Positions 56,950 to 64,000 of a stretch of 64,000 nucleotides of DNA are shown here, in pieces. The notes beneath the pieces are model-generated. The model searched no databases and was not told the DNA's origin. It saw only the letters and a program-made list of their open reading frames with translations. The DNA comes from Enterovirga aerilata. Lineage in GTDB: Bacteria > Pseudomonadota > Alphaproteobacteria > Rhizobiales > Beijerinckiaceae. Position 1 is the first letter of the stretch. The number at the start of each line of letters is the position of its first letter. The stretch is taken from NCBI RefSeq assembly GCF_013044135.1, contig NZ_JABEPP010000001.1:248001-312000 (forward strand). The letters run 5' to 3'. The position numbers and the translations under genes are program-made.

Positions 56950-57194
56950 CCTCATGCTGAGGTCCTCATGCTGAGGTGCCTCGCCGGGAGGCGGGCCTCG
57001 AAACACGAGGCCGAGGCCCGGACCGACTCGCTGCAGACACCCTTTTGTCCTTCGAGGCTCCGCTCCTCAGGACGAGGAGCTCGGGCGGGCCGCATCGGCT
57101 TCCGCCTGACAGGACCTTCTTTTATTCCTATAAGGCCGCCACTCCCCTCCGGAGAGGGAGCCGCGTGCGCACCGGTCGCGTTGGCGGAGGGGAG
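56950..57194. repeat. Cluster of palindromic repeats in an 842-bp gap
   Basis: The gap 56708-57549 holds no credible gene. Repeats include two tandem copies of CCTCATGCTGAGG (56950-56962, 56964-56976), a GGCCTCG-AAACA-CGAGGCC hairpin (56994-57012), and CTCCCCTCCG (57142-57151) opposite CGGAGGGGAG (57185-57194). All are typical of degenerate rhizobial REP elements piled together. Open frames crossing it on both strands have no family similarity or ribosome sites. The rest, 57195-57549, is GC-rich with short palindromes and the lyase promoter presumably near its end. Confidence 0.7.
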
Positions 57195-57549
57195 GCGGTC
57201 CCGCGACGGGCGCCCAGGTGGGTGCCCGGCCCGGGCGGCCGTCGCGAAACCGAGGCAGCTCCGATCTGACCCGATGGCCGCGGGATGCGGGCCCTCCGGG
57301 TCGTCGAGCGCCTTCAGCTCGGAGATGCCGGCCCGCCCGCAGCGGAGAGCGACACGACGGCCGCTAGCGTCCGGAGGAGGAGGAAGGACGGCGCGTCGCG
57401 AGCGCGATGACGTGCGACAGCTCCGCAAGGGTCGGGCCGTGCATCGCTTGCCCTCCAACTCGGGGCGAAGCGAGCGGCCGGACGCGTCCGGAACATGGAG
57501 ACGCTTGTCGCGCGACCGCCATCCGCCCCATGAGAGCGGCAGAACGGAG

Positions 57550-58443
57550 ATGAGCAGCCTCATGACAGCGATCCGCCCCCGCCGCAGCGTCCTCTACATG
57601 CCGGGCTCGAATGCCCGCGCGATCGAGAAGGCCCGCTCGCTTCCGGCGGATGCCGTCATCCTCGATCTGGAGGACGCTGTTGCGCCGGAGGCCAAGGCAG
57701 CCGCTCGGGAGCAGGTGGTCGCTTCCGTGAAGGCCGGCGGCTTCGGCCGGCGGGAGGTCGTGATCCGGGTGAACGGGCTCGACACGCCCTGGGGGCATGA
57801 CGACCTCCTCGCGGCGGCCTCGTCCGGCGCCGATGCCGTGCTGGTCCCCAAGGTGTCGGATGCCGACGCGATCGGGGCCGTGGAACTCGCGCTCGCGACG
57901 GCGCGCGCGCCCGACGCCCTGCGGGTCTGGGCCATGATCGAGACCCCGATCGCGATCCTGCATGCGGAAGCGATCGCCCGAGCCGCCCGGCACGAGACCG
58001 GCCGGCTCGCCTGCTTCGTGCTCGGCACCAACGACATCGCCAAGGAGACCCGCGCCCGTTTCGTCCCGGGCCGCTGGACCATGCTGCCCTGGCTCGCGAC
58101 CGTCGTCGTCGCCGCCCGCGCGCACGGGCTCGACGTGCTCGACGGCGTCTACAACGACCTGCAGGACGAGGCGGGCTTTCGGGCCGAATGCGAGCAGGGC
58201 CGCGACCTCGGCATGGACGGCAAGACCCTGATCCATCCGAACCAGATCCCGGCCGCAAACGAGATCTTCGCCCCGGCTCCTGCAGAGGTCGAGGCCGCCC
58301 GCAAGATCATCTCGGCCTTCGATCTGCCCGAGAACAGGGGGCGCGGCGTCATCTCGCTCGGCGGCCGCATGGTCGAGCGGATGCATGCGGAGATGGCTGC
58401 GCGCACGGTCGCCCTGGCGGACGCGATTGCGTCGGCGCGATAG
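57550..58443 (+). CDS. CitE-like CoA-ester lyase (HpcH/HpaI aldolase family)
   Basis: 297 residues. 'RRSVLYMPGSNARAIEKARS', 'AVILDLEDAVAPEAKAAARE', 'VVIRVNGLDTPWGHDDL' and 'DGKTLIHPNQIPAANEIFAP' are the CitE/malyl-CoA lyase pattern; the Asp-Leu-Glu-Asp motif and a Glu in 'VWAMIETPIAILHAE' bind Mg and CoA ester. Substrate may be malyl-, citramalyl- or beta-methylmalyl-CoA. The first ATG (57550) abuts GGAG; ATG 57562 is an alternative. The frame is open upstream through repeat DNA but is non-coding there. Convergent with accA, eight bases apart. Confidence 0.9.
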   Translation: MSSLMTAIRPRRSVLYMPGSNARAIEKARSLPADAVILDLEDAVAPEAKAAAREQVVASVKAGGFGRREVVIRVNGLDTPWGHDDLLAAASSGADAVLVPKVSDADAIGAVELALATARAPDALRVWAMIETPIAILHAEAIARAARHETGRLACFVLGTNDIAKETRARFVPGRWTMLPWLATVVVAARAHGLDVLDGVYNDLQDEAGFRAECEQGRDLGMDGKTLIHPNQIPAANEIFAPAPAEVEAARKIISAFDLPENRGRGVISLGGRMVERMHAEMAARTVALADAIASAR

Positions 58444-58451
58444 GCCCCGCC

Positions 58452-59408
58452 CTACCCCAGACTACGCCCGATCGCCTCGAATTTCCGGGCGCGGTGCTCG
58501 CGGATCTCCGTCGGTCCCATGCCGCCGAGATCCGACAGCGCCCGCTCGATCGCGTCTCCCGCCGCCCTCACGGCCGTCGGGCGGTCGCGGTGGGCGCCGC
58601 CGATCGGCTCGGGCACGATCTCGTCGATGATGCCGAAGCGCAGAAGGTCCTGGGCGGTGATCTTCATGGCGGTCGCGGCGTCCTGGGCACGCGTCGGGTC
58701 GCGCCACAGGATGGAGGCCGCGCCCTCGGGCGAGATCACGCTGTAGACGGAGTGCTCCAGCATCAGGACCTTGTTCGCGGTCGCCACCGCGATGGCGCCG
58801 CCGGACCCGCCCTCGCCGATGACGAGAGCCACGTTCGGGGAGCCGAGCGCGAGGCAGGCCTCGGTCGAGCGCGCGATCGCCTCGGCCTGGCCGCGCTCTT
58901 CGGCGTCGATGCCCGGATAGGCGCCCGCCGTGTCGACGAAGCTGATGACGGGCAGGCCGAACCGGTCGGCCATCTCCATGATGCGGGCCGCCTTGCGGTA
59001 GCCCTCGGGCCGGGCCATGCCGAAATTGTGCCGCACGCGGGTCTCGGTCGTGGAGCCCTTCTCCTGGCCGATGACGGCCACGGCCTCGCCCCGGAAGCGG
59101 CCCAGCCCGGCAAGGATCGCCTGATCCTCCCCGAACTTGCGATCACCGGCAAGCGGCGTGAACTCGGTCATCAGCTCGCGGCAATAATCGACGAAGCGCG
59201 GCCGCTCGGGATGGCGAGCGACGAGCGTCTTCTGCCAGGGCGTCAGGCCGTCATAGAGATCCTTGAGGGCCGCGAAGGCCTTGGCCTCCAGGCGCGCCAC
59301 ATCCTCCCGGATCTCGACCGCGTCGTCGCCCTGCGTGAGCGTGCGCAGCTCCTCGACCTTCGCCTCCAGTTCGGCGACGGGCTTCTCGAAATCCAGATAT
59401 GCGCGCAT
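58452..59408 (-). CDS. accA: Acetyl-CoA carboxylase carboxyltransferase subunit alpha
   Basis: 318 residues, standard AccA length. Half of the carboxyltransferase that moves CO2 from biotin to acetyl-CoA in fatty-acid synthesis. Typical stretches: 'YLDFEKPVAELEAKVEELR', 'RHPERPRFVDYC', 'GRFRGEAVAVIGQEKG', 'NFGMARPEGYRKAARIMEMA', 'FVDTAGAYPGIDAEERGQ', 'IGEGGSGGAIAVATANKVLM' and 'PEGAASILWRD'. accD is not in the window. 119 bases separate it from uppP. Confidence 0.97.
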   Translation of the reverse strand: MRAYLDFEKPVAELEAKVEELRTLTQGDDAVEIREDVARLEAKAFAALKDLYDGLTPWQKTLVARHPERPRFVDYCRELMTEFTPLAGDRKFGEDQAILAGLGRFRGEAVAVIGQEKGSTTETRVRHNFGMARPEGYRKAARIMEMADRFGLPVISFVDTAGAYPGIDAEERGQAEAIARSTEACLALGSPNVALVIGEGGSGGAIAVATANKVLMLEHSVYSVISPEGAASILWRDPTRAQDAATAMKITAQDLLRFGIIDEIVPEPIGGAHRDRPTAVRAAGDAIERALSDLGGMGPTEIREHRARKFEAIGRSLG

Positions 59409-59527
59409 CGGGGGTCGAGACGAAGCTCCGCGGGAGGCGAGCGATGTCCGGCCGGCACGCCCGCGGCGGATCGCATTGCGGGCGGGACTTAAGCCGCTCC
59501 GCCGTCCGCTTCAAGTCGCAGCCAGCT

Positions 59528-60334
59528 TCAGCCGACTACCAGGAGCCCGGCGAGCCCCGCCGAGCCGACCAGGATCCGCCACCATGCGAACGGCGTGAAG
59601 CCGTGGCGCGAGATATAGTTCAGGAAGGCCTTCACGACGAAGAGGCCTGCCGCGAAGGCCGCCAGGAAGCCTACGGCGATGTTCGCCACGTCGTTGAAGG
59701 CGAGCAGCTTGTAGCTCTTGAGGAGGTCGTACGCGAAGGCGCCCGCCATGGTCGGCATGGCGAGGAAGAAGGAGAACTCGGCTGCCGAGCGCTTGTCGGC
59801 GCCCAGCAGCATGGCGCCCACGATCGTCGCCCCCGAGCGCGACACGCCGGGGATCATGGCCAGGCACTGCACGCAGCCGATCCCGACATACATCCGCAGG
59901 GGAAAGCTCGTCGCATCGTTGTAGCGCGGTTTCAGGTCCACCTGGTCGATGATCATCAGCACGAAGCCGCCGGCGATCAGCGATATGCAGACGATGAGCG
60001 GGTTGAAGAGCACGCCCTTGATGAAGCCGTGCAGCAGCGCGCCGACGATGGCGGCCGGCAGGAAGGCGATGAGGACGCCGATCACGAAGTACCGTGCCGC
60101 CGGCTCGCGCGGCAGGTCCTGCGCGACCCGGAGCAGGCGGCCGAAATAGGCCGAGACGATCGCCAGGATCGCGCCGAGCTGGACCAGGATCGCGAAGGTC
60201 TTGTTGGCCTCTCCGCTCAGCCCGAAGAAATGCTGGAGGAGCAGCAGGTGCCCGGTGGAGGAGACGGGCAGGAACTCGGTGAAGCCCTCGACGAAGCCGA
60301 GGATCAACGACTGCAGAAGCTGGATGGCGGTCAT
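59528..60334 (-). CDS. uppP: Undecaprenyl-diphosphatase
   Basis: 268 residues, eight or so membrane helices. Recycles the C55 lipid carrier for peptidoglycan by removing one phosphate. The two signature motifs are '[20 protein letters not shown]' (residues ~12-30) and '[17 protein letters not shown]' (~162-178). Divergent from the FzlA-like gene with 165 bases between, containing a small dyad. Confidence 0.97.
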   Translation of the reverse strand: MTAIQLLQSLILGFVEGFTEFLPVSSTGHLLLLQHFFGLSGEANKTFAILVQLGAILAIVSAYFGRLLRVAQDLPREPAARYFVIGVLIAFLPAAIVGALLHGFIKGVLFNPLIVCISLIAGGFVLMIIDQVDLKPRYNDATSFPLRMYVGIGCVQCLAMIPGVSRSGATIVGAMLLGADKRSAAEFSFFLAMPTMAGAFAYDLLKSYKLLAFNDVANIAVGFLAAFAAGLFVVKAFLNYISRHGFTPFAWWRILVGSAGLAGLLVVG

Positions 60335-60377
60335 GGGCGGCTCGGCCGGGGCGGGTGGTCCGCTAGGAAGGGGTTGT

Positions 60378-60394
60378 CCGCTTAAGGTAAGCGG
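60378..60394. promoter_or_regulatory. CCGCTTA-N3-TAAGCGG dyad between uppP and the GST gene
   Basis: A perfect seven-base inverted repeat with a three-base centre in the divergent gap. Two GTTAAC hexamers follow nearby. It could be an operator or part of a promoter for either cell-envelope gene. Unassigned. Confidence 0.35.
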
Positions 60395-60499
60395 CGGGTT
60401 AACGCGAGCGACCCGGTCTCGCGCCTTCTCTGGCGAACCCGACGATCACGGCCCGTTAACTCTCCGGCCGTCTATGGGCGCAGTTTCGCGTTTCCCGAC

Positions 60500-61177
60500 A
60501 TGGCCGTTCTCCACCACTACCCTTTCTGCCCGCATTCCCGCTTCATCCGCCTCTCGCTCGCCGAGATGGGCATCCAGTCCGCGACCGCGGAGGAGCGGCC
60601 CTGGGAGCGCGACGAGAGCTTCCTCCGGCTGAACCCATCCGGGACCACGCCCGTGCTTTGCGACGACGAGATCGCGGTGCCGGGGGCGAACGTCATCGCC
60701 GAATATCTCGACGAAACCCGCGGCCCCGGCCTGAACGGCCGCCGCCTCCTTCCGCCGGATCCCGCCACCCGGGTCGAGGTGCGGCGGCTCGTCGAGTGGT
60801 TCAACGGCAAGTTCTTCGAGGAGGTGACTTCCTATCTGCTCGAGGAGAAGATCCTGAAGCGCTTCCGCCGCGGCGCGTCGCCCGACGCCTCCGCCATCCG
60901 GGCGGCGCGCTCGAACATGCGCTATCATCTGCGCTATATCGGCTATCTGGCCGGGACCCGGAACTGGCTCGCCGGCGACAGGCTCACCTATGCGGACCTC
61001 GCGGCCGCAGCCCATCTCTCCTGCGCGGATTATCTCGGCGACGTGCCATGGGACGAGGACGAGACTGCGAGGGACTGGTACGCCCGGGTGAAGTCGCGCC
61101 CCGCCTTCCGGCCGATCCTGGTCGACCGGATCCCCGGCATGGCGCCGGCAGCGCATTACGCGGACCTGGATTTCTGA
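60500..61177 (+). CDS. fzlA: Glutathione S-transferase-like protein, probable FzlA
   Basis: 225 residues with an N-terminal thioredoxin-like fold ('VLHHYPFCPHSRFIRLSLAE', 'LNPSGTTPVLC') and a helical GST C domain ('WLAGDRLTYADLAAAAHLSC'). Sequence and place (uppP on one side, queG on the other) fit FzlA, the essential FtsZ-binding division factor described in Caulobacter, which has no transferase activity. 'WERDESFLRLNP' and the C-terminal 'ADLDF' are consistent. A true GST cannot be excluded by sequence alone. Its TGA overlaps the queG start. Confidence 0.72.
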   Translation: MAVLHHYPFCPHSRFIRLSLAEMGIQSATAEERPWERDESFLRLNPSGTTPVLCDDEIAVPGANVIAEYLDETRGPGLNGRRLLPPDPATRVEVRRLVEWFNGKFFEEVTSYLLEEKILKRFRRGASPDASAIRAARSNMRYHLRYIGYLAGTRNWLAGDRLTYADLAAAAHLSCADYLGDVPWDEDETARDWYARVKSRPAFRPILVDRIPGMAPAAHYADLDF

Positions 61178-62325
61178 CCGGGGCGGCCCTGAAGGCCCAG
61201 GTCGCCGAGCGGGGCAGGGCGCTCGGCTTCGACCTTATCCGCGTGGCCGCTCCGGACGCGATCCCGGAGGCGGCCGACAGGCTCGCCGACTGGCTGGGTG
61301 CGGGGCACCAGGCCGGCATGGACTGGATGGCGGCCACCCCTGAGCGCCGCGCCTCGCCGGCCGGGCTCTGGCCGGAGGTGCGCTCGGTCGTCATGCTGGG
61401 CATCTCCTATGCGCCCGAGCGCGACCCGATGGCGGCTCTGGCCGAGCGCGGCACGGCGGTCCTTGCGACCTATGCCACGCGGCGCGACTATCACGACGTC
61501 ATCAAGGGACGCCTGAAGGAACTCGCAGGGTTCCTCGCCGCGAAGGCGGGGGCGGACGTGAAGGTGTTCGTCGACACCGCCCCCGTGATGGAGAAGGCGC
61601 TCGCCGCGGCGTCTGGCCTCGGCTGGGTGGGCAAGCATTCCGTGATCGTCTCGCGCGAGCACGGCTCCTGGCTGCTCCTGGGGGCCATCTACACGACGGC
61701 CGAGCTGCCGCCGGACGAGCCCGAGACGCCGCGCTGCGGGAATTGCACGCGCTGTCTCGACATCTGCCCAACCGCCGCCTTTCCGAGACCGCATGTGCTC
61801 GATGCCGGACGCTGCATCGCGTATCTCACCATCGAGCATAAGGGCCATATCGCGCCCGAGTTCAGGGAGGCGATCGGCAACCGAGTGTTCGGCTGCGACG
61901 ACTGCCTCGCGGTCTGCCCCTGGAACAAGTTCGCGGCCGCCGCACGCGATGCCCGGCTCGCAGCGCGGGCCGAGCTGTCCGGCCTCTCGCTTCGGGATCT
62001 GTCCCGGCTCGACGATGCCGGTTTCAGGCAGCTTTTCGCCGGCACGCCGATCAAGCGGACGGGCCGGGACCGCTTCATTCGCAACGTGCTGATCGCGATC
62101 GGCAATTCCGGCGACCCCACCCTTTCCGAAGAAGCCATGCGGCTCCTCGCCGATCCATCCCCGCTCGTACGTGCCATGGCCGTATGGGCCGCGGGACGTC
62201 TGCTGCCGCCTGCGGAATTCAGGCGTCTCGCCGCCGCGCAAGAGCCGTGCGAGGGGGATGCGGATGTCCGGGCCGAGTGGCGCGCCGCGCTCGGGCCGGC
62301 GGCCCCGCTCGAGGCTGCCGCATGA
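61174..62325 (+). CDS. queG: Epoxyqueuosine reductase
   Basis: 383 residues if begun at CTG 61174, the only plausible initiator near the expected N terminus (TGAALKAQVAERGRALGFD); it overlaps the preceding TGA as CTGA. QueG reduces epoxyqueuosine to queuosine in tRNA with cobalamin and two [4Fe-4S] clusters. 'VFVDTAPVMEKALAA' holds the catalytic Asp (about 132); 'CGNCTRCLDICPT' (188-198) and 'CDDCLAVCPWNKF' (240-250) bind the clusters. A HEAT-like C-terminal region follows. No ATG, GTG or TTG fits within ~25 codons upstream in frame. Confidence 0.93.
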   Translation: MTGAALKAQVAERGRALGFDLIRVAAPDAIPEAADRLADWLGAGHQAGMDWMAATPERRASPAGLWPEVRSVVMLGISYAPERDPMAALAERGTAVLATYATRRDYHDVIKGRLKELAGFLAAKAGADVKVFVDTAPVMEKALAAASGLGWVGKHSVIVSREHGSWLLLGAIYTTAELPPDEPETPRCGNCTRCLDICPTAAFPRPHVLDAGRCIAYLTIEHKGHIAPEFREAIGNRVFGCDDCLAVCPWNKFAAAARDARLAARAELSGLSLRDLSRLDDAGFRQLFAGTPIKRTGRDRFIRNVLIAIGNSGDPTLSEEAMRLLADPSPLVRAMAVWAAGRLLPPAEFRRLAAAQEPCEGDADVRAEWRAALGPAAPLEAAA

Positions 62326-63212
62326 GTCTCGTCGTGTTCGGGCACGGCTACACGGCCGAAGCCTTCATCCGCCGCGTTCGCGGCCGCTTCGACCGGGTCG
62401 TCGCGACCGCGCGCAGCCGGGAGAAGACCGTCCGCCTCGCGGAAGCGGGCCTGGTGGGCCGGCTCTTTCCGGACCCGGACGGCGCGTCCGCGCTCCGCGC
62501 CGACATCGCGGCCGCCGAGGCGGTGCTCGTCTCCGTCCCGCCCGGCCCGGACGGCGATCCGGTTCTCGCCCGCCTCTCGGATGCGATCGCGGCCGCGCCG
62601 CGCCTGGCATGGATCGGCTATCTCTCGACGGTCGGCGTCTATGGCGACCATGGCGGCGGCTGGGTGGACGAGACGACGGAGCCAAGGCCGGTCAGCCGAC
62701 GCTCGCACGAGCGGCTCGCGGCCGAGGGCGGCTGGCTCGATCTCGGCCGGCGCAGCGGCAAGCCGGTCGCGATCTTTCGCCTCGCCGGCATCTACGGGCC
62801 CGGCCGTTCGCCGCTGCAGAAGGTGCTGGACGGGACGGCGCAGCGCATCGTGAAGCCGGGCCAAGTGTTCAATCGCATTCATGTCGAGGACATCGCGGCG
62901 GTTCTGGAGGCCTCGCTCGCCCGTCCGCGCGCCGGTGCGATCTACAATGTGGCCGACGACGAGCCCGCGCCGCCGCAGGATGTGGTGACCTACGCGGCCG
63001 GGCTCGCCGGGCTTCCGCCCCCGCCGGAGGTCGCCTTCTCCGAGGCCGAGATGACCCCGATGGCGAGGAGCTTCTACGGCGAGAACAAGCGCGTCGCCTC
63101 GCGGCTCATCCGCGAGGAGCTCGGCGTCACGCTGCGCTATCCGACCTATCGCGAGGGGCTGGCAGCGCTGGTCGCAGGCCGTGATGCGGCGGAGCGACCG
63201 GACAGGAGTTGA
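62322..63212 (+). CDS. NAD(P)-binding SDR-type epimerase/dehydratase-like protein
   Basis: 296 residues. Nucleotide fold starts 'LVVFGHGYTAEAFIRRV' (GxGxxx), 'ATARSREKTVRLAEAG', with 'IGYLSTVGVYGDHGGGW' (Ser and Tyr but without a clear YxxxK) and 'AGIYGPGRSPLQKVL', 'NRIHVEDIAAVLEASL', 'IYNVADDEPAPPQDVV'. An extended SDR of COG0451 type. ATG overlaps the queG TGA (ATGA), so co-translated. A role linked to queuosine or division is not evident. Confidence 0.85.
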   Translation: MSLVVFGHGYTAEAFIRRVRGRFDRVVATARSREKTVRLAEAGLVGRLFPDPDGASALRADIAAAEAVLVSVPPGPDGDPVLARLSDAIAAAPRLAWIGYLSTVGVYGDHGGGWVDETTEPRPVSRRSHERLAAEGGWLDLGRRSGKPVAIFRLAGIYGPGRSPLQKVLDGTAQRIVKPGQVFNRIHVEDIAAVLEASLARPRAGAIYNVADDEPAPPQDVVTYAAGLAGLPPPPEVAFSEAEMTPMARSFYGENKRVASRLIREELGVTLRYPTYREGLAALVAGRDAAERPDRS

Positions 63213-63254
63213 GACCTTCCGACGAGCCCAGCCGAGCGGAAGACGGAGGCGCGT

Positions 63255-63800
63255 CTATTCCACGCGCTCGTTCGGGTAGACGCCCCAGAGCCGGTCCTGA
63301 CGGATATAGCCGGAGATGTCGCGGCCGGGCTGCGCGATGGAGACCCGGCACCAGCCGTCCCGGCACGCCTTCACGCTCGCGATCACGTTGGGCTGAAGCT
63401 GCGCGACGACATTGCCCTTCTCGTCCTGCCTGTCGAACAGGGGCAGCGGCGCCGTCCCGCTCTTGGCCCAGGGCATGACGAGCGCGGTGCGACGGCCGGA
63501 GAGAAGCGAGTGGAGCACCCATCCTTCCGTGCCGCCTGCGTCCCGTATCCGCCGCCACACCTCGTATTCGGCCGTGATCTCCACCGGCAGGCCGGCGCGC
63601 TGGAACACCCAGGCCGTCCTGTGATCCTTGGACGGGCCCTCGCGCAGGTTCACCCGGTCCGTCTTGAGGCTCACGTAGCGTGGCACCGGCAGGCCGGAGA
63701 CCTTGCCTGTCTGCGTCTCGCCGACCGCGAGAGCCGGGACGACGCTGCCCAGGAGAAGGAGTGCGGCAAGCGCTGCGAGGATGCGGCTGGATTGCGTCAT
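63255..63800 (-). CDS. Exported SH3-domain protein
   Basis: 181 residues from ATG 63800, with signal peptide (MTQSSRILAALAALLLLGS...ALA). Two bacterial SH3-like repeats: first around 'DRVNLREGPSKDHRTAWVF' and 'AEYEVWRRIRDAGGTEGWV', second 'NVVAQLQPNVIASVKAC', 'WCRVSIAQPGRDISGYI'. Such proteins bind peptidoglycan or other envelope ligands in the periplasm. Convergent with the SDR gene and divergent from the gene at 63961. Confidence 0.87.
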   Translation of the reverse strand: MTQSSRILAALAALLLLGSVVPALAVGETQTGKVSGLPVPRYVSLKTDRVNLREGPSKDHRTAWVFQRAGLPVEITAEYEVWRRIRDAGGTEGWVLHSLLSGRRTALVMPWAKSGTAPLPLFDRQDEKGNVVAQLQPNVIASVKACRDGWCRVSIAQPGRDISGYIRQDRLWGVYPNERVE

Positions 63801-63960
63801 GGGCGGCTCATGAGGGTCGATTGTCTTCGCCCGGGCCTCTGCTAGACAGGCCGGCTCTAGCGAGGTCCGGCTCCTGCCGCCATAGGGCGGCTTGCCGCCT
63901 TTGATCGTCGCACTAGGGTTAAGGGCGCGTAAGCGCCGCCACGGGGGAAGTCTCGGATCC

Positions 63961-64000
63961 ATGATGCCGTCGCGGAAAAGACCGGTCGTTGTCGTGACGA
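63961..64000 (+). CDS. Start of a gene, possibly 2-hydroxyacid dehydrogenase (5' fragment)
   Basis: Thirteen codons are visible (MMPSRKRPVVVVT) before the window ends. GGGGGAAG stands about ten bases upstream. The beginning 'RPVVVVT' is the pattern of the first strand of D-2-hydroxyacid dehydrogenases, often found divergent from an SH3 exported protein in rhizobia. The identification is tentative. Confidence 0.35.
   Translation, partial: MMPSRKRPVVVVT

Noticed and set aside
53429-56974. A 1181-codon plus-strand frame opposite the IOR gene.
   Set aside because: Antisense shadow with no family features; the minus-strand IOR protein has complete TPP and ferredoxin motifs.
56950-56976. Tandem CCTCATGCTGAGG as the beginning of a CRISPR array.
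   Set aside because: Only two copies with a one-base spacer; these are palindromic REP units. No cas genes are present.
56785-57549. A 250-codon N-terminal extension of the CoA-ester lyase.
   Set aside because: The frame is open only because of GC content; it runs through repeat DNA and the lyase family begins at the Met near 57550.

Overview
The window is GC-rich chromosomal DNA, mostly housekeeping, from an alphaproteobacterium. The best fit is the Hyphomicrobiales (rhizobial/Methylobacterium-like branch). The basis is the gene set and its order: hslV/hslU divergent from hisB, hisB-DUF2628-hisH-hisA-hisF-hisE-coaA, IalB, DUF2794, an FzlA-like GST beside uppP, Ohr/OhrR, an extensin-like lipoprotein, and intergenic palindromic repeats of the kind common in this order. 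Genes are tightly packed and many pairs overlap by 1-4 bases. I saw no rRNA, tRNA, CRISPR array, prophage or insertion sequence.

Layout. 1-1160: end of a membrane protein. 1170-5925 (minus): acnA, a Mop protein, a secreted protein, hemF and a small monooxygenase-like protein. 6152-6858: a YdaS-type HTH fused to DUF29, with its promoter lying inside a large operator dyad. 6894-10865: ung, hemH and an EF-G-like GTPase. 10862-13342 (minus): hslV-GNAT-hslU. 13481-20859 (plus): histidine operon and coaA. Inside it are a SulP-STAS-cyclic-nucleotide-binding transporter and a HisF-RidA fusion. 20865-33676: Spy/CpxP-like protein, RecD-like helicase, lipoprotein, orphan ABC binding protein, rlmN, IalB, thpR, a TesA-like esterase divergent from its ABC exporter pair, and a BI-1 protein with a clear terminator. 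33694-41678: DUF2794, NfeD/QmcA, DUF6496, lytic transglycosylase, DUF533, RNase T2 with a coupled exported protein, extensin-like protein, amidase. 41791-46030: a 33-residue membrane microprotein, M3 peptidase, ohr/ohrR with twin operators, ubiA. 46112-49029: OlsB-like acyltransferase and a hybrid histidine kinase. 49136-56707 (minus): indolepyruvate ferredoxin oxidoreductase, acyl-CoA synthetase, LivG and LivH, followed by no LivM, LivF or binding protein. 56708-57549: repeat-rich intergenic DNA. 57550-64000: CoA-ester lyase, accA, uppP, FzlA-like GST, queG, SDR protein, SH3 protein and the start of a further gene.

The most unusual items are the HisF-RidA fusion with a strong internal ribosome-binding site, the regulated ion transporter coupled into the his operon, the YdaS-DUF29 fusion with its embedded promoter/operator, a nine-base homopolymer between the two active-site blocks of RNase T2, the 33-residue microprotein, and the shortened liv cluster. 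Functions are assigned from motifs and family knowledge only; no database search was run.
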